From Synoicihabitans lomoniglobus (GTDB lineage: Bacteria > Verrucomicrobiota > Verrucomicrobiia > Opitutales > Opitutaceae), in contig NZ_CP119075.1 in assembly GCF_029023725.1 (NCBI RefSeq), forward strand, positions 2,351,501 through 2,415,500: a DNA stretch of 64,000 nucleotides, read 5' to 3'. Below, piece by piece: positions 36,007 to 44,110 of this stretch (the stretch's first letter is position 1; each line of letters opens with the position of its first letter). Below the pieces are notes generated by a model. The model worked only from the letters and a program-made list of their open reading frames with translations, was not told where the DNA came from and ran no database searches. The translations under genes and the position numbers were made by a program.

Positions 36007-38402
36007 GCGACGGTCCGCCCCCTGTGATCCTTGCGGCCATCAACTTTGCCGGCACCTCGTGGTGGGCCGTGGCGCTGCTCGTGGCGGTGGTGCTCGGCCC
36101 GTTGGCATGGTTTGCCTTGAAACCGGCCGAGCCCAATCGCGGTGCTCTCGCGGTGGGGCTGAGTTTGCGCGGTCTCGGCATCGGCTTGCTGTTGCTCACG
36201 TTGCTCGATCCGCAGTGGGTGGTCACTCGCGCCAAACGAGGGGCCAACGTCGTCGCGATTCTGGCCGACAATGGCCGTGGTTTGGAGATCACCGAAATCG
36301 GCGCCGCCTCCAGTCGCGCGAGCCAGTTGCAGGCAGCCCTCACCACCCCCGCGACACCATGGTTGGAGAATCTGCGAAACGAGTTCCAAACCCGGTCCTA
36401 CATCTTCGACCACGACGTCCGGCGCGTCAGCGAATTTTCCGTCCTGGATTTCCAAGGCGACCGTTCCGACCTCGGGCGGGCGCTCACCCAGCTGCGTGAA
36501 CGTTTGGCCTCGGAACCGCTGGCCGGTGTGATTCTGCTTACCGACGGCAACGCCACGGACCTCGGTTCCGATGGTGGCATGGCTGCGGATTTCCCGCCTA
36601 TCTTCCCGGTGGTCGTCGGGTCGCCCGGTGCGGTGCGCGACGTGCGCGTGACGCGCGCCGATCTCCGGCAGACCGCGTTTGATGACGCGCCGGTCACCCT
36701 GCGTGCGGCCGTGGCCAGCACCGGCATGGCCAGTCAGTCGACCCAGCTGAGTGTCCGCTCTTTGGATACAAGCTCCGGCGAGGTGCCCGCGGTCCGGTCG
36801 GTCGAGCTTACCGGAGACACGACCGAAACGGAAGCCACCTTCGAATGGCGTCCATCGGGCGAAGGCATCCAGTTCTACACTCTGCAGGCCGACCTGTCGC
36901 CGGAGACGGCGGTCACGGAAGCCACCACGCTCAACAATCACCGCTACGTGATGGTCGATCGCGGTCGGCCGACCTATCGTATTCTCTACGTGGGGGGTCG
37001 ACCAAACTGGGAATTCAAGTTTCTCAACCGGGCTCTGAGTCGCGACCCCCAACTTGATCTGGTGGGGTTGATCCGGCTGGCTCGCCGCGAACCCAAATTC
37101 GAATTTCGCGGCCGTGCCGGTGAATCCAATAATCCGTTATTCCGCGGTTTCGATCGCGATACCGACGCTGCACCTCGCTACGACGAAGCGGTGCTGACCC
37201 GGGTCAACACGCGCGACGAAGACGAGTTGCGAGCTGGGTTTCCGCGCACGGCCGAAGAGTTGTTCAGCTATGATGCCCTCATCCTCGACGACGTCGAAGC
37301 GGAGTTTTTTAACGCCAGCCAACAAATGCTGCTCAGACGATTTGCCGCGGAACGCGGCGGCGGATTGCTCGTGCTCGGCGGCGTCGATGCGCTCGAGAAC
37401 GGCGGTTATCAGGACAGCCCGCTCGCGGCGGCGTTGCCGGTCTATCTCGACCGCTCGGTGGCGCAACGTCCGCGGGGTGAACTGCGCTGGAATCTCACTC
37501 GCGAAGGCTGGCTGGAACCGTGGACCCGCATTCGCGCCAACGCCGCCGATGAGCGGGATCGATTGGATGCGATGAGCCCGTTCCTCATCACCAATGCCCT
37601 CGCCTCCACCAAACCCGGCGCCACCGTGCTGGCCACCGTCACCGATCAGGATGGCCGCGATTTTCCGGCACTGTCGGCTCAGCGCTTTGGCGTGGGTCGC
37701 GTCGCGACGTTGACCGTCGGTGACCTCTGGCGCTGGGGCATGAAGGACGCGGCGGCCAACGAAGATCTTTCCCGATTTTGGCGGCAACTCGCGCGCTGGT
37801 TGGTCACGGATGTGCCGGGTCGCGTGGACTTGAAAATCTCCGCCGGCGGCGAACCGGGCGCCATGAAAATACAGGTGGTCGCTCGCGATGAATCCTACCG
37901 CCCTCTCGACTTGGCGAACGCTCAACTTAAAATCAGCCGGATGACCTCGCCGAACTCCGCGACGCCATCTATCGTCGCATCCTTTGAAACGGTGACCTTC
38001 AACGCGGAACCGGAAGTCGACGGCCCGGGGCGCTACGGGGCGGAATTCACGGCGCGTCAACCCGGCGGTTATCGCGTTGAAGCCGAGGTATCCGATCGCA
38101 CCGGCAAACTCATCGGACGAGATTCCGCCGGATGGGTTCACGATCCCTTGGCGGCGGAGTTCGCCTCGCTGGAACCCAACCTAGCGCTGCTGCAATCCCT
38201 CGCAGCTCAGACCGGCGGCGAAGTCACGCGGCTGAACGACTCTGTCGGACTCAACGCGCTCGTCGAAAAACTCGTGCGGGCGCCGGTGCCGATCACGGAA
38301 ACACGTTCGCTGCCGCTTTGGCACAACGGCGTGGTATTTTTACTCGTGCTCGGCTGCTTCCTGGCCGAATGGGCGTGGCGACGTTGGAAAGGTTTACCGT
38401 GA
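36003..38402 (+). CDS. Membrane protein with degenerate vWA and glutamine-amidotransferase-like domains
   Basis: 799 residues from the TTG at 36003, which overlaps the previous stop (TTGA); GTG 36024 is an alternative. Two N-terminal helices (SWWAVALLVAVVLGPLAWF; LGIGLLLLTLLDPQWVV) are followed by a vWA-like domain whose first motif reads LADNGRG rather than DxSxS, so metal binding is probably lost. The middle part (ILYVGGRPNWEFKFLNRALSRD, LLVLGGVDALENGGYQDSPL) matches the amidotransferase-like fold of this family. A final helix sits near residues 775-792. It ends overlapping the next ATG. Function unknown; membrane partner of the MoxR system by context. Confidence 0.85.
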   Translation: MSDGPPPVILAAINFAGTSWWAVALLVAVVLGPLAWFALKPAEPNRGALAVGLSLRGLGIGLLLLTLLDPQWVVTRAKRGANVVAILADNGRGLEITEIGAASSRASQLQAALTTPATPWLENLRNEFQTRSYIFDHDVRRVSEFSVLDFQGDRSDLGRALTQLRERLASEPLAGVILLTDGNATDLGSDGGMAADFPPIFPVVVGSPGAVRDVRVTRADLRQTAFDDAPVTLRAAVASTGMASQSTQLSVRSLDTSSGEVPAVRSVELTGDTTETEATFEWRPSGEGIQFYTLQADLSPETAVTEATTLNNHRYVMVDRGRPTYRILYVGGRPNWEFKFLNRALSRDPQLDLVGLIRLARREPKFEFRGRAGESNNPLFRGFDRDTDAAPRYDEAVLTRVNTRDEDELRAGFPRTAEELFSYDALILDDVEAEFFNASQQMLLRRFAAERGGGLLVLGGVDALENGGYQDSPLAAALPVYLDRSVAQRPRGELRWNLTREGWLEPWTRIRANAADERDRLDAMSPFLITNALASTKPGATVLATVTDQDGRDFPALSAQRFGVGRVATLTVGDLWRWGMKDAAANEDLSRFWRQLARWLVTDVPGRVDLKISAGGEPGAMKIQVVARDESYRPLDLANAQLKISRMTSPNSATPSIVASFETVTFNAEPEVDGPGRYGAEFTARQPGGYRVEAEVSDRTGKLIGRDSAGWVHDPLAAEFASLEPNLALLQSLAAQTGGEVTRLNDSVGLNALVEKLVRAPVPITETRSLPLWHNGVVFLLVLGCFLAEWAWRRWKGLP

Positions 38403-39391
38403 TGAAAATGCGTTTCTTCACCTGCCTGTGGCTGGTCCTGGGTGGCGTCCCCATTTTGAACGCCGCGGAAGATCGTGGAGAGCTGCTGCTCGTGATCGGT
38501 GCCGCCGGCGAGTCGAGTTATGCGGAGGTCTTCCAAGCCACTGCCGACGCGTGGATCGAAGCGGCGGCGGCGGCCGACTTGAGCCTCACTACCGTGGGGA
38601 GCGCCGCCGGGGAAAACAGTCGAGACGAGATGCAAACCTGGATCGCGTCGCGACTCGAACCGGATGACCGCCCCATATGGATTGTCTTCGTGGGTCATGG
38701 CTCGTTCGACGGTAGCACGGCCCGAATGAATCTACCCGGCCCCGATGTGTCGGCCACGGAAATGAGCACGTGGCTGAGTCCCGTGCAGCGCTCATTGGTC
38801 TTCGTCCACAGCGGCGCGGCGAGCGCACCGTTTGTCGACGCCCTGTCCGGACCGAACCGCATCATCGTCGCGGCAACGGAGAGCGGCAACGAGGTCAATT
38901 TTGCGCGCTTCGGTCGCCACTTTGCCGACGCCATCACCAGCCCGGATGCTGATATCGATCAGGACGGGCAGACCTCGGTGCTCGAAGCCTTCGTCACGGC
39001 GTCGCAGGAGGTGCAGGCGTTTTACGCGGAAAGCGGCCGCCTCGCCACCGAACACGCCATCATTGACGACAACGGCGATCGCCGCGGCACACCCTACGAT
39101 TTTTTCAACGGCACCCGACTGGCCAAAACACCGACCGATCCCACGGCGGTGCCGGATGGCACACGCGCCCGATTGCTATCGCTCGTCCCTTCAGCGGCGG
39201 AACTCGCACTCACACCCGACCAACGCGCGCGCCGCGACGCGCTGGAGACAAAAGTCACCCGACTCCGGGCGCAAAAAACCATCTTAACGGAGGACGATTA
39301 TTATGCGCGGCTCGAAGCGCTCTTCCGACAGTTGGCGGCGGTGTATCGGGAGCCGAGTGCAGAGTCGGATGACCGCGCGCAAACCAAGTAA
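38402..39391 (+). CDS. Exported caspase-fold (peptidase C13-like) protein lacking the catalytic cysteine
   Basis: 329 residues from the ATG at 38402, overlapping the previous stop. Signal peptide (MKMRFFTCLWLVLGGVPILN, cleavage near NAA/ED). The core matches C13-like proteins of MoxR clusters: IWIVFVGHGSFDG keeps the catalytic-type His, then SLVFVHSGAASAPFVDALSG, IIVAATESGNEVNFARFG and an EF-hand-like DADIDQDGQTSVLEAF. The mature protein contains no cysteine at all (the only Cys is residue 8 in the signal), so it cannot be a cysteine protease. A pseudoenzyme or binding role is inferred. Its stop codon abuts the hairpin array. Confidence 0.82.
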   Translation: MKMRFFTCLWLVLGGVPILNAAEDRGELLLVIGAAGESSYAEVFQATADAWIEAAAAADLSLTTVGSAAGENSRDEMQTWIASRLEPDDRPIWIVFVGHGSFDGSTARMNLPGPDVSATEMSTWLSPVQRSLVFVHSGAASAPFVDALSGPNRIIVAATESGNEVNFARFGRHFADAITSPDADIDQDGQTSVLEAFVTASQEVQAFYAESGRLATEHAIIDDNGDRRGTPYDFFNGTRLAKTPTDPTAVPDGTRARLLSLVPSAAELALTPDQRARRDALETKVTRLRAQKTILTEDDYYARLEALFRQLAAVYREPSAESDDRAQTK

Positions 39392-39860
39392 CGGACCCGG
39401 TGGAGCCGATCCCTCCGTGAAATAGTCGCGGCCGGAGGGACGACTTCCACGTCGTCCGCGTTGCCTCTTCGTCGCTGCCTCCAACGCAACTCCACGCAAC
39501 GCGGACCGGGTGGAACCGGTCCCTCCGTGGAATAGACTCTACCGGAGGGACGACTTCCACCTCGTCCGCGTTGCCTCTTCGTCGCTGCCTCCAACGCAAC
39601 TCCACGCAACGCGGACCGGGTGGAACCGGCCCCTCCGTGGAATAGTCGCGGCGGGAGGGACGACTTCCACGTCGTCCGCGTTGCCTCTTCGTCCCCGCCT
39701 CCAACGCAACTCCACGCAACGCGGACCGGGTGGAACCGGTCCCTCCGTGGAATCGTCGCGGCGGGAGGGACGACTTCCACGTCGTCCGCGTTGCCTCTTC
39801 GTCGCTGCCTCCGACGCAACTCCACGCAACGCGGACCGGGTGGAATCGGTCCCTCCGATC
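39391..39860. repeat. Tandem 110-base BIME-like hairpin array
   Basis: This 469-base gap contains no gene. Four full 110-base units start at 39391, 39501, 39611 and 39721, plus 28-30 bases of a fifth at 39831. Each unit carries two hairpins in inverted orientation: GGACCGG-gtggaa-CCGGTCC and GGACGAC-ttccac-GTCGTCC, 7-bp stems with 6-base loops that are reverse complements of each other. Unit 1 is the most diverged. The array begins at the last base of the upstream stop codon and ends at the base before the menB stop codon. Open frames across it are artefacts of the repeat. Confidence 0.92.
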
Positions 39861-40697
39861 TTACGGCAACCAGGGAAACCGCCGGGCGTCGGGTTTGCGT
39901 TTTTCACGCTGGGCCGAGTGAAACTCCTTCGCTTCCTCGCTCATGTAGTAGAGCAAGGTGGCGTTGCCGGCGAGTTCCTGGAGGCCGGACTGACCGTCGA
40001 CGTCGGCATTAAAGGCGGCCTTGAGACAGCGGATCGCCAGCGGACTGTGATCGAGAATCTCGCGGGCCCATTGCACGCCTTCGGCCTCGAGTTGTTCGAT
40101 CGGCACGACCGTATTGACGAGGCCCATCTTCAGTGACTCTTCCGCGTTGTATTGGCGGCACAGATACCAAATTTCCCGGGCCTTTTTCTGGCCGACGATT
40201 CGGGCCAGATAACTCGATCCGAATCCGCCATCAAAACTGCCCATCTTCGGCCCCACTTGACCACAGATGGCATTGTCCGCCGCGATGGTCAGGTCGCAGA
40301 CGAGATGCAGCACGTGACCTCCGCCGATGGCATAGCCCGCGACGAGCGCGATGACCACCTTGGGCATGGAGCGAATGAGTTTCTGCACATCCAGGATATT
40401 GAGCCGCGGCACGCCATCGGCCCCGACGTAACCGGCGTGACCGCGCACACTCTGGTCGCCGCCGGCACAGAACGCGTATTTCCCGTCGGTGTGGGGACCG
40501 GCCCCGGTCAGCAGCACGACGCCGACGGAAGTATCCTCGCGCGCATCGTTGAGCGCCTCGTTTAGCTCGAAAACAGTTTCCGGGCGAAACGCATTACGCT
40601 TTTCGGGGCGGTTGATGGTGATCTTCGCGATACCATCGGCCTTGTGGTAGAGGATGTCGCGGAAGGGTTTGACGACCTGCCAGTCGGGAAGACTCAT
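39861..40697 (-). CDS. menB: 1,4-dihydroxy-2-naphthoyl-CoA synthase
   Basis: 278 residues from the ATG at 40697 ([20 protein letters not shown]); longer upstream frames lack similarity. Crotonase-fold enzyme that closes the second ring of menaquinone from o-succinylbenzoyl-CoA. Typical MenB features: [26 protein letters not shown], the oxyanion-hole/active-site region [37 protein letters not shown] and the C-terminal [11 protein letters not shown]. It diverges from kup and ends against the hairpin array. menF and menD lie nearby in the window. Confidence 0.95.
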   Translation of the reverse strand: MSLPDWQVVKPFRDILYHKADGIAKITINRPEKRNAFRPETVFELNEALNDAREDTSVGVVLLTGAGPHTDGKYAFCAGGDQSVRGHAGYVGADGVPRLNILDVQKLIRSMPKVVIALVAGYAIGGGHVLHLVCDLTIAADNAICGQVGPKMGSFDGGFGSSYLARIVGQKKAREIWYLCRQYNAEESLKMGLVNTVVPIEQLEAEGVQWAREILDHSPLAIRCLKAAFNADVDGQSGLQELAGNATLLYYMSEEAKEFHSAQREKRKPDARRFPWLP

Positions 40698-40811
40698 GCC
40701 CGAAACTGTGGAGTTCGACGGCACCGCGTCAACCGACTCAAGCAGGAGAATTGCGACGCGAAGATTCCGCTTGGAGATTCCCAGCCCCATCGGCACAACT
40801 GCTCACCATTC

Positions 40812-42707
40812 ATGAGTAATGCACACTCGTCTGCTGACTCTGCCTCGGGGCTTCGTATCGGATTGGCCATTGGTGCCCTCGGCGTCGTGTTCGGCGATAT
40901 CGGCACCAGCCCACTCTACGCCTTGCGGGAATCGATTGAGCATCTGCCCGTGCACGAACGTGCCGACGGCGTGTTCGGCGTGCTCTCGTTGATCTTCTGG
41001 TCGCTCGCCCTCGTGGTGAGTTTTAAATACGCGACCGTCGTCATGCGCGCCGACAACAAGGGGGAAGGCGGCATCTTCGCCCTGCTCGCCCTCGGAGGAC
41101 TGGACCGTGGTCCGCAATCCAAGAAAAAGATCACCTGGGGCGTGCTGGTGGTGCTGGCCGGTGCCGCCATGATTTGCGGCGAAGGCGTGATCACCCCGGC
41201 AATTTCGGTGCTCAGTGCGGTGGAGGGATTGCAGGTCATTTTGCCCGGCATGGAGGATTATGTGATTCCGATCTGCATCGTGATTCTGATCGCGTTGTTC
41301 TGGGTGCAACGCCACGGCACGCATCGTATCGGGGCGATGTTCGGCCCCGTGATGTTGGTGTGGTTCTCGACCCTCGGACTGCTGGGATTGTATCACATTT
41401 TCACGGCTCCGGCGGTGTTGGGATCACTCAATCCCATCCACGCGGTAAACCTGTTTCAGCATCACCCGGAACTGGTGACCAAGATTCTTGGTTCGGTGGT
41501 GTTGGCCATCACGGGCGTGGAAGCGCTTTACGCGGACATGGGGCACTTCGGACGCGAGGCCATCCTGCGGGCTTGGTATGGACTGGTCCTGCCCGGACTC
41601 ACGCTAAACTACTTCGGGCAAGGCGCTTACGTCATCGCGCACCCCGAGCACACGGCGAACCCGTTCCTCGCCCTGGCGCCGGAGGGTCCGCTGCGCGGCG
41701 CGCTCATGTTACTGTCGGTTTTTGCCGCCATCATTGCCAGTCAGGCGCTGATTTCGGGCACCTTTTCGCTCGTGCGCCAGGCCATGCAACTGGGCTATTT
41801 CCCGCGCTTGAAAGTCATGCACACCAATGCCGAGCAACGCGGTCAGATCTACGTGCCATTGATCAATTTCGGTCTCGCCGCCGGCGCGATCGCCACGGTG
41901 TTGCTCTTCAAGTCGTCCTCTGCGTTGGCCGCCGCCTACGGTATCGCGGTCACCGGCACCATGGCGGTAACCACGTTTGCCTTGTTCTTCGTGATGACGC
42001 GCCGATGGAAATGGAGCATCATCCCGGCCGCACTGTTGTGCTTGTTTTTCTGGTCCATCGACCTCGGTTTTTTCTTCGCCAACCTGCCCAAATTCTTCGA
42101 CGGCGGCTGGCTGCCCATTGCCATCGGCCTGACCTTGCTCGCCACCATGCTCACGTGGAAGAGCGGACGGCTGGAGATTCAGGAAAAAGTCTACGGTGAC
42201 GCCATTGCCGGAATCGAGCTCGGCGACATTGCCAAGAGCAGCCACATTTTCCGGGTGCCCGGCAGTGCGATTTTCATGGTGGGCAACCCCACCGGCACTC
42301 CGCTGGCCCTGCTCCATCACCTCAAGGCCAACAAGGCGCTGCAGGAGACCGTGGTGCTGCTGACCATTCTGACCGAAGAGGTCCCCACTGTGCCCAGCGA
42401 AGAGCGACTGACATTGGAGGAAAAGGGCTCCGGCGTGTGGCGGGCCATCGGCCGCTATGGCTACATGGAATCACCCAACGTGGCCGAACTCTGCGGCCGC
42501 ATCGCCGAGGCCGGCGTGAAGGTCGACGTGCAATCCACCACGTTCTATTTCAACCGCGAGATGATCGTCGGCGGAGGCAACGCGCGCATGTTTGAGTGGC
42601 AAAAAGCGCTCTACGCGTTTCTCAGCCGCAACGCCCGCCCGGTGAAAGACTACTACCAAATCCTCCCGACCCAGGTGATCGAGATCGGACTGCCGGTGCA
42701 GTTGTAG
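40812..42707 (+). CDS. kup: Low-affinity potassium transporter Kup
   Basis: 631 residues from the ATG at 40812 (MSNAHSSADSAS). KUP/HAK/KT-family K+/H+ symporter of the inner membrane: signature GVVFGDIGTSPLYALRE (about 24-40), about twelve membrane helices over the first 440 residues, ADNKGEGGIFALLAL, CGEGVITPAISVLSAVEGL, and ALYADMGHFGR. The cytoplasmic C-terminal tail (about 450-631) is of normal length. It diverges from menB over 114 bases, in which I see no riboswitch. A GNAT gene follows after 57 bases. Confidence 0.95.
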   Translation: MSNAHSSADSASGLRIGLAIGALGVVFGDIGTSPLYALRESIEHLPVHERADGVFGVLSLIFWSLALVVSFKYATVVMRADNKGEGGIFALLALGGLDRGPQSKKKITWGVLVVLAGAAMICGEGVITPAISVLSAVEGLQVILPGMEDYVIPICIVILIALFWVQRHGTHRIGAMFGPVMLVWFSTLGLLGLYHIFTAPAVLGSLNPIHAVNLFQHHPELVTKILGSVVLAITGVEALYADMGHFGREAILRAWYGLVLPGLTLNYFGQGAYVIAHPEHTANPFLALAPEGPLRGALMLLSVFAAIIASQALISGTFSLVRQAMQLGYFPRLKVMHTNAEQRGQIYVPLINFGLAAGAIATVLLFKSSSALAAAYGIAVTGTMAVTTFALFFVMTRRWKWSIIPAALLCLFFWSIDLGFFFANLPKFFDGGWLPIAIGLTLLATMLTWKSGRLEIQEKVYGDAIAGIELGDIAKSSHIFRVPGSAIFMVGNPTGTPLALLHHLKANKALQETVVLLTILTEEVPTVPSEERLTLEEKGSGVWRAIGRYGYMESPNVAELCGRIAEAGVKVDVQSTTFYFNREMIVGGGNARMFEWQKALYAFLSRNARPVKDYYQILPTQVIEIGLPVQL

Positions 42708-42764
42708 CCTCTGCGGCGCACGGGGCCGGGTTGCGCTCGCGGGGACTGGGGCCGTTGTCCCTTG

Positions 42765-43211
42765 ATGCCCCCTGTTCAACTGCGCACCTTCCTGTCATCC
42801 GATATCCCTGCGGCTCTCCATCTTTGGGAGACGTCATCCGGCATCGGGCTGACCGCGTCTGATTCCCCCGCCAATTTGACCGCGTTCCTGCAACGCAACC
42901 CCGGCTTCAGTCGCGTGGCGGCCTGCGGCGATGAAATCGTGGGCACGGTATTGTGCGGGCATGACGGTCGCCGCGGATTCCTGTATCACTTGGCTGTCGC
43001 AACGGCTCATCAACGCAGCGGCCTGGGCCGCGCCCTCGCGGAGAGTTGCCTGCAACACCTGCAACGTTACGGCATTCCCCGCGCGACGATCCATATGTTT
43101 GCGGACAACGATGAAGGTAAAGCATTCTGGCGCTCGACCCATTGGCGGCAACGCGACGATCTCATGGTGCTCCAATTCGAAACCTCCATCTCTGCCCCTG
43201 CCCCTTCATGA
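42765..43211 (+). CDS. GNAT-family N-acetyltransferase
   Basis: 148 residues from the ATG at 42765. Acetyl-CoA-dependent transferase: LYHLAVATAHQRSGLGRALAE carries the pyrophosphate-binding Q/RxxGxG/A motif (HQRSGLGRA), followed by IHMFADNDEGKAFWRSTHW, the usual N-x-x-A-x-x-F-like region. The acceptor is unknown. Overlaps the next gene by four bases (ATGA). Confidence 0.87.
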   Translation: MPPVQLRTFLSSDIPAALHLWETSSGIGLTASDSPANLTAFLQRNPGFSRVAACGDEIVGTVLCGHDGRRGFLYHLAVATAHQRSGLGRALAESCLQHLQRYGIPRATIHMFADNDEGKAFWRSTHWRQRDDLMVLQFETSISAPAPS

Positions 43212-44092
43212 AACGATCCGCCTTCGCCGTCCTTGCCCTGTCGATTACAGCCGCTCTCGGTCTCCATGCCCATCCTCCCGAGCTGCTGTGGGAATCCGAC
43301 GGTTTCATGGGACCGGAGTCGATCGTCTATGATCAACCGAACGACGTCTACTACGTCTCCAACATGGGCACCTACGGAGACGGGGCCACCCCGGGCGACG
43401 GCTTCATCAGCCGCGTCAGCACGGCCGGAACCATCCTCGATTTGAAATGGGTCGAGGGCTTCGACAATCCCAAGGGACTCGCCGTCGCCAATGGTCGCCT
43501 CTACGTGGGCGATGACAACGACATGGTCGAAATCGACCTGGCCTCTGGGAAAATCGTGGCCCGTCACGCGCCCGCCGACGGCGAACCGGCTTGGTTCAAC
43601 GATTGCACCGCCGATCCCGACGGCAATGTCTACGTCTTCAGCCCACGCGTGAAGGCGGTCTTTCGCCTGCATGCCGGAAAATTTGAGCCTTGGGTCCAAA
43701 TCGACACCAGCATCACCGGCGGACTGAACGGGCTGCGCGCCGAAGCGGAGCGCCTGCTGCTCGGGGGCTGGTCGCATCGTATCTCCGACGAGGTTGAGGA
43801 ACTCGGGCACATCTCCACCGTGAGCTACGCCACGAAAACCATTGGTCGTTTGGGCAATGAACCCATCTGTCACATCGACGGCCTCGAGCCCGACGGACAC
43901 GGCGGCTACACCACCACCGACTGGCTCACCGGCGATGTCATGGCGGTGACGTCCAAGGGAAAACCAACCAAGATCATGACATTGGTCCAGGGGTCGGCCG
44001 ACCACGAATACGTCATTGAAAAGTCACTGCTCCTGATTCCGTTGATGAAGGACGACGTCGTGCGTGCCTACCGCTGGAATCCGATGCTCTGA
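43208..44092 (+). CDS. Exported SMP-30/gluconolactonase-like beta-propeller protein
   Basis: 294 residues. Signal peptide MKRSAFAVLALSITAALGLH, cleavage near HA/H. The rest is beta-propeller-like with repeated strands: ESIVYDQPNDVYYVSNMG, PKGLAVANGRLYVGDDNDMVEIDL, NDCTADPDGNVYVFSP and HIDGLEPDGHGGYTTTDW. The Asp/Asn positions are compatible with the metal site of the SMP-30 family, but lactonase activity is not demonstrated by sequence. It is coupled to the GNAT gene and converges on menD. Confidence 0.8.
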   Translation: MKRSAFAVLALSITAALGLHAHPPELLWESDGFMGPESIVYDQPNDVYYVSNMGTYGDGATPGDGFISRVSTAGTILDLKWVEGFDNPKGLAVANGRLYVGDDNDMVEIDLASGKIVARHAPADGEPAWFNDCTADPDGNVYVFSPRVKAVFRLHAGKFEPWVQIDTSITGGLNGLRAEAERLLLGGWSHRISDEVEELGHISTVSYATKTIGRLGNEPICHIDGLEPDGHGGYTTTDWLTGDVMAVTSKGKPTKIMTLVQGSADHEYVIEKSLLLIPLMKDDVVRAYRWNPML

Positions 44093-44110
44093 CATCGCCC
44101 CTCCTTCGCG

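Noticed and set aside
39391..39860. CRISPR array
   Set aside because: Units are 110 bases and nearly identical throughout, without unique spacers; no cas genes. The structure is a tandem hairpin array.
39255..39907. Several repetitive open frames on both strands through the hairpin array
   Set aside because: The 110-base period is not a multiple of three, so the same repeat is read in rotating frames; the peptides only echo the repeat.
42708..42764. Terminator after kup
   Set aside because: GC-rich with partial pairing but no good stem plus T tract.
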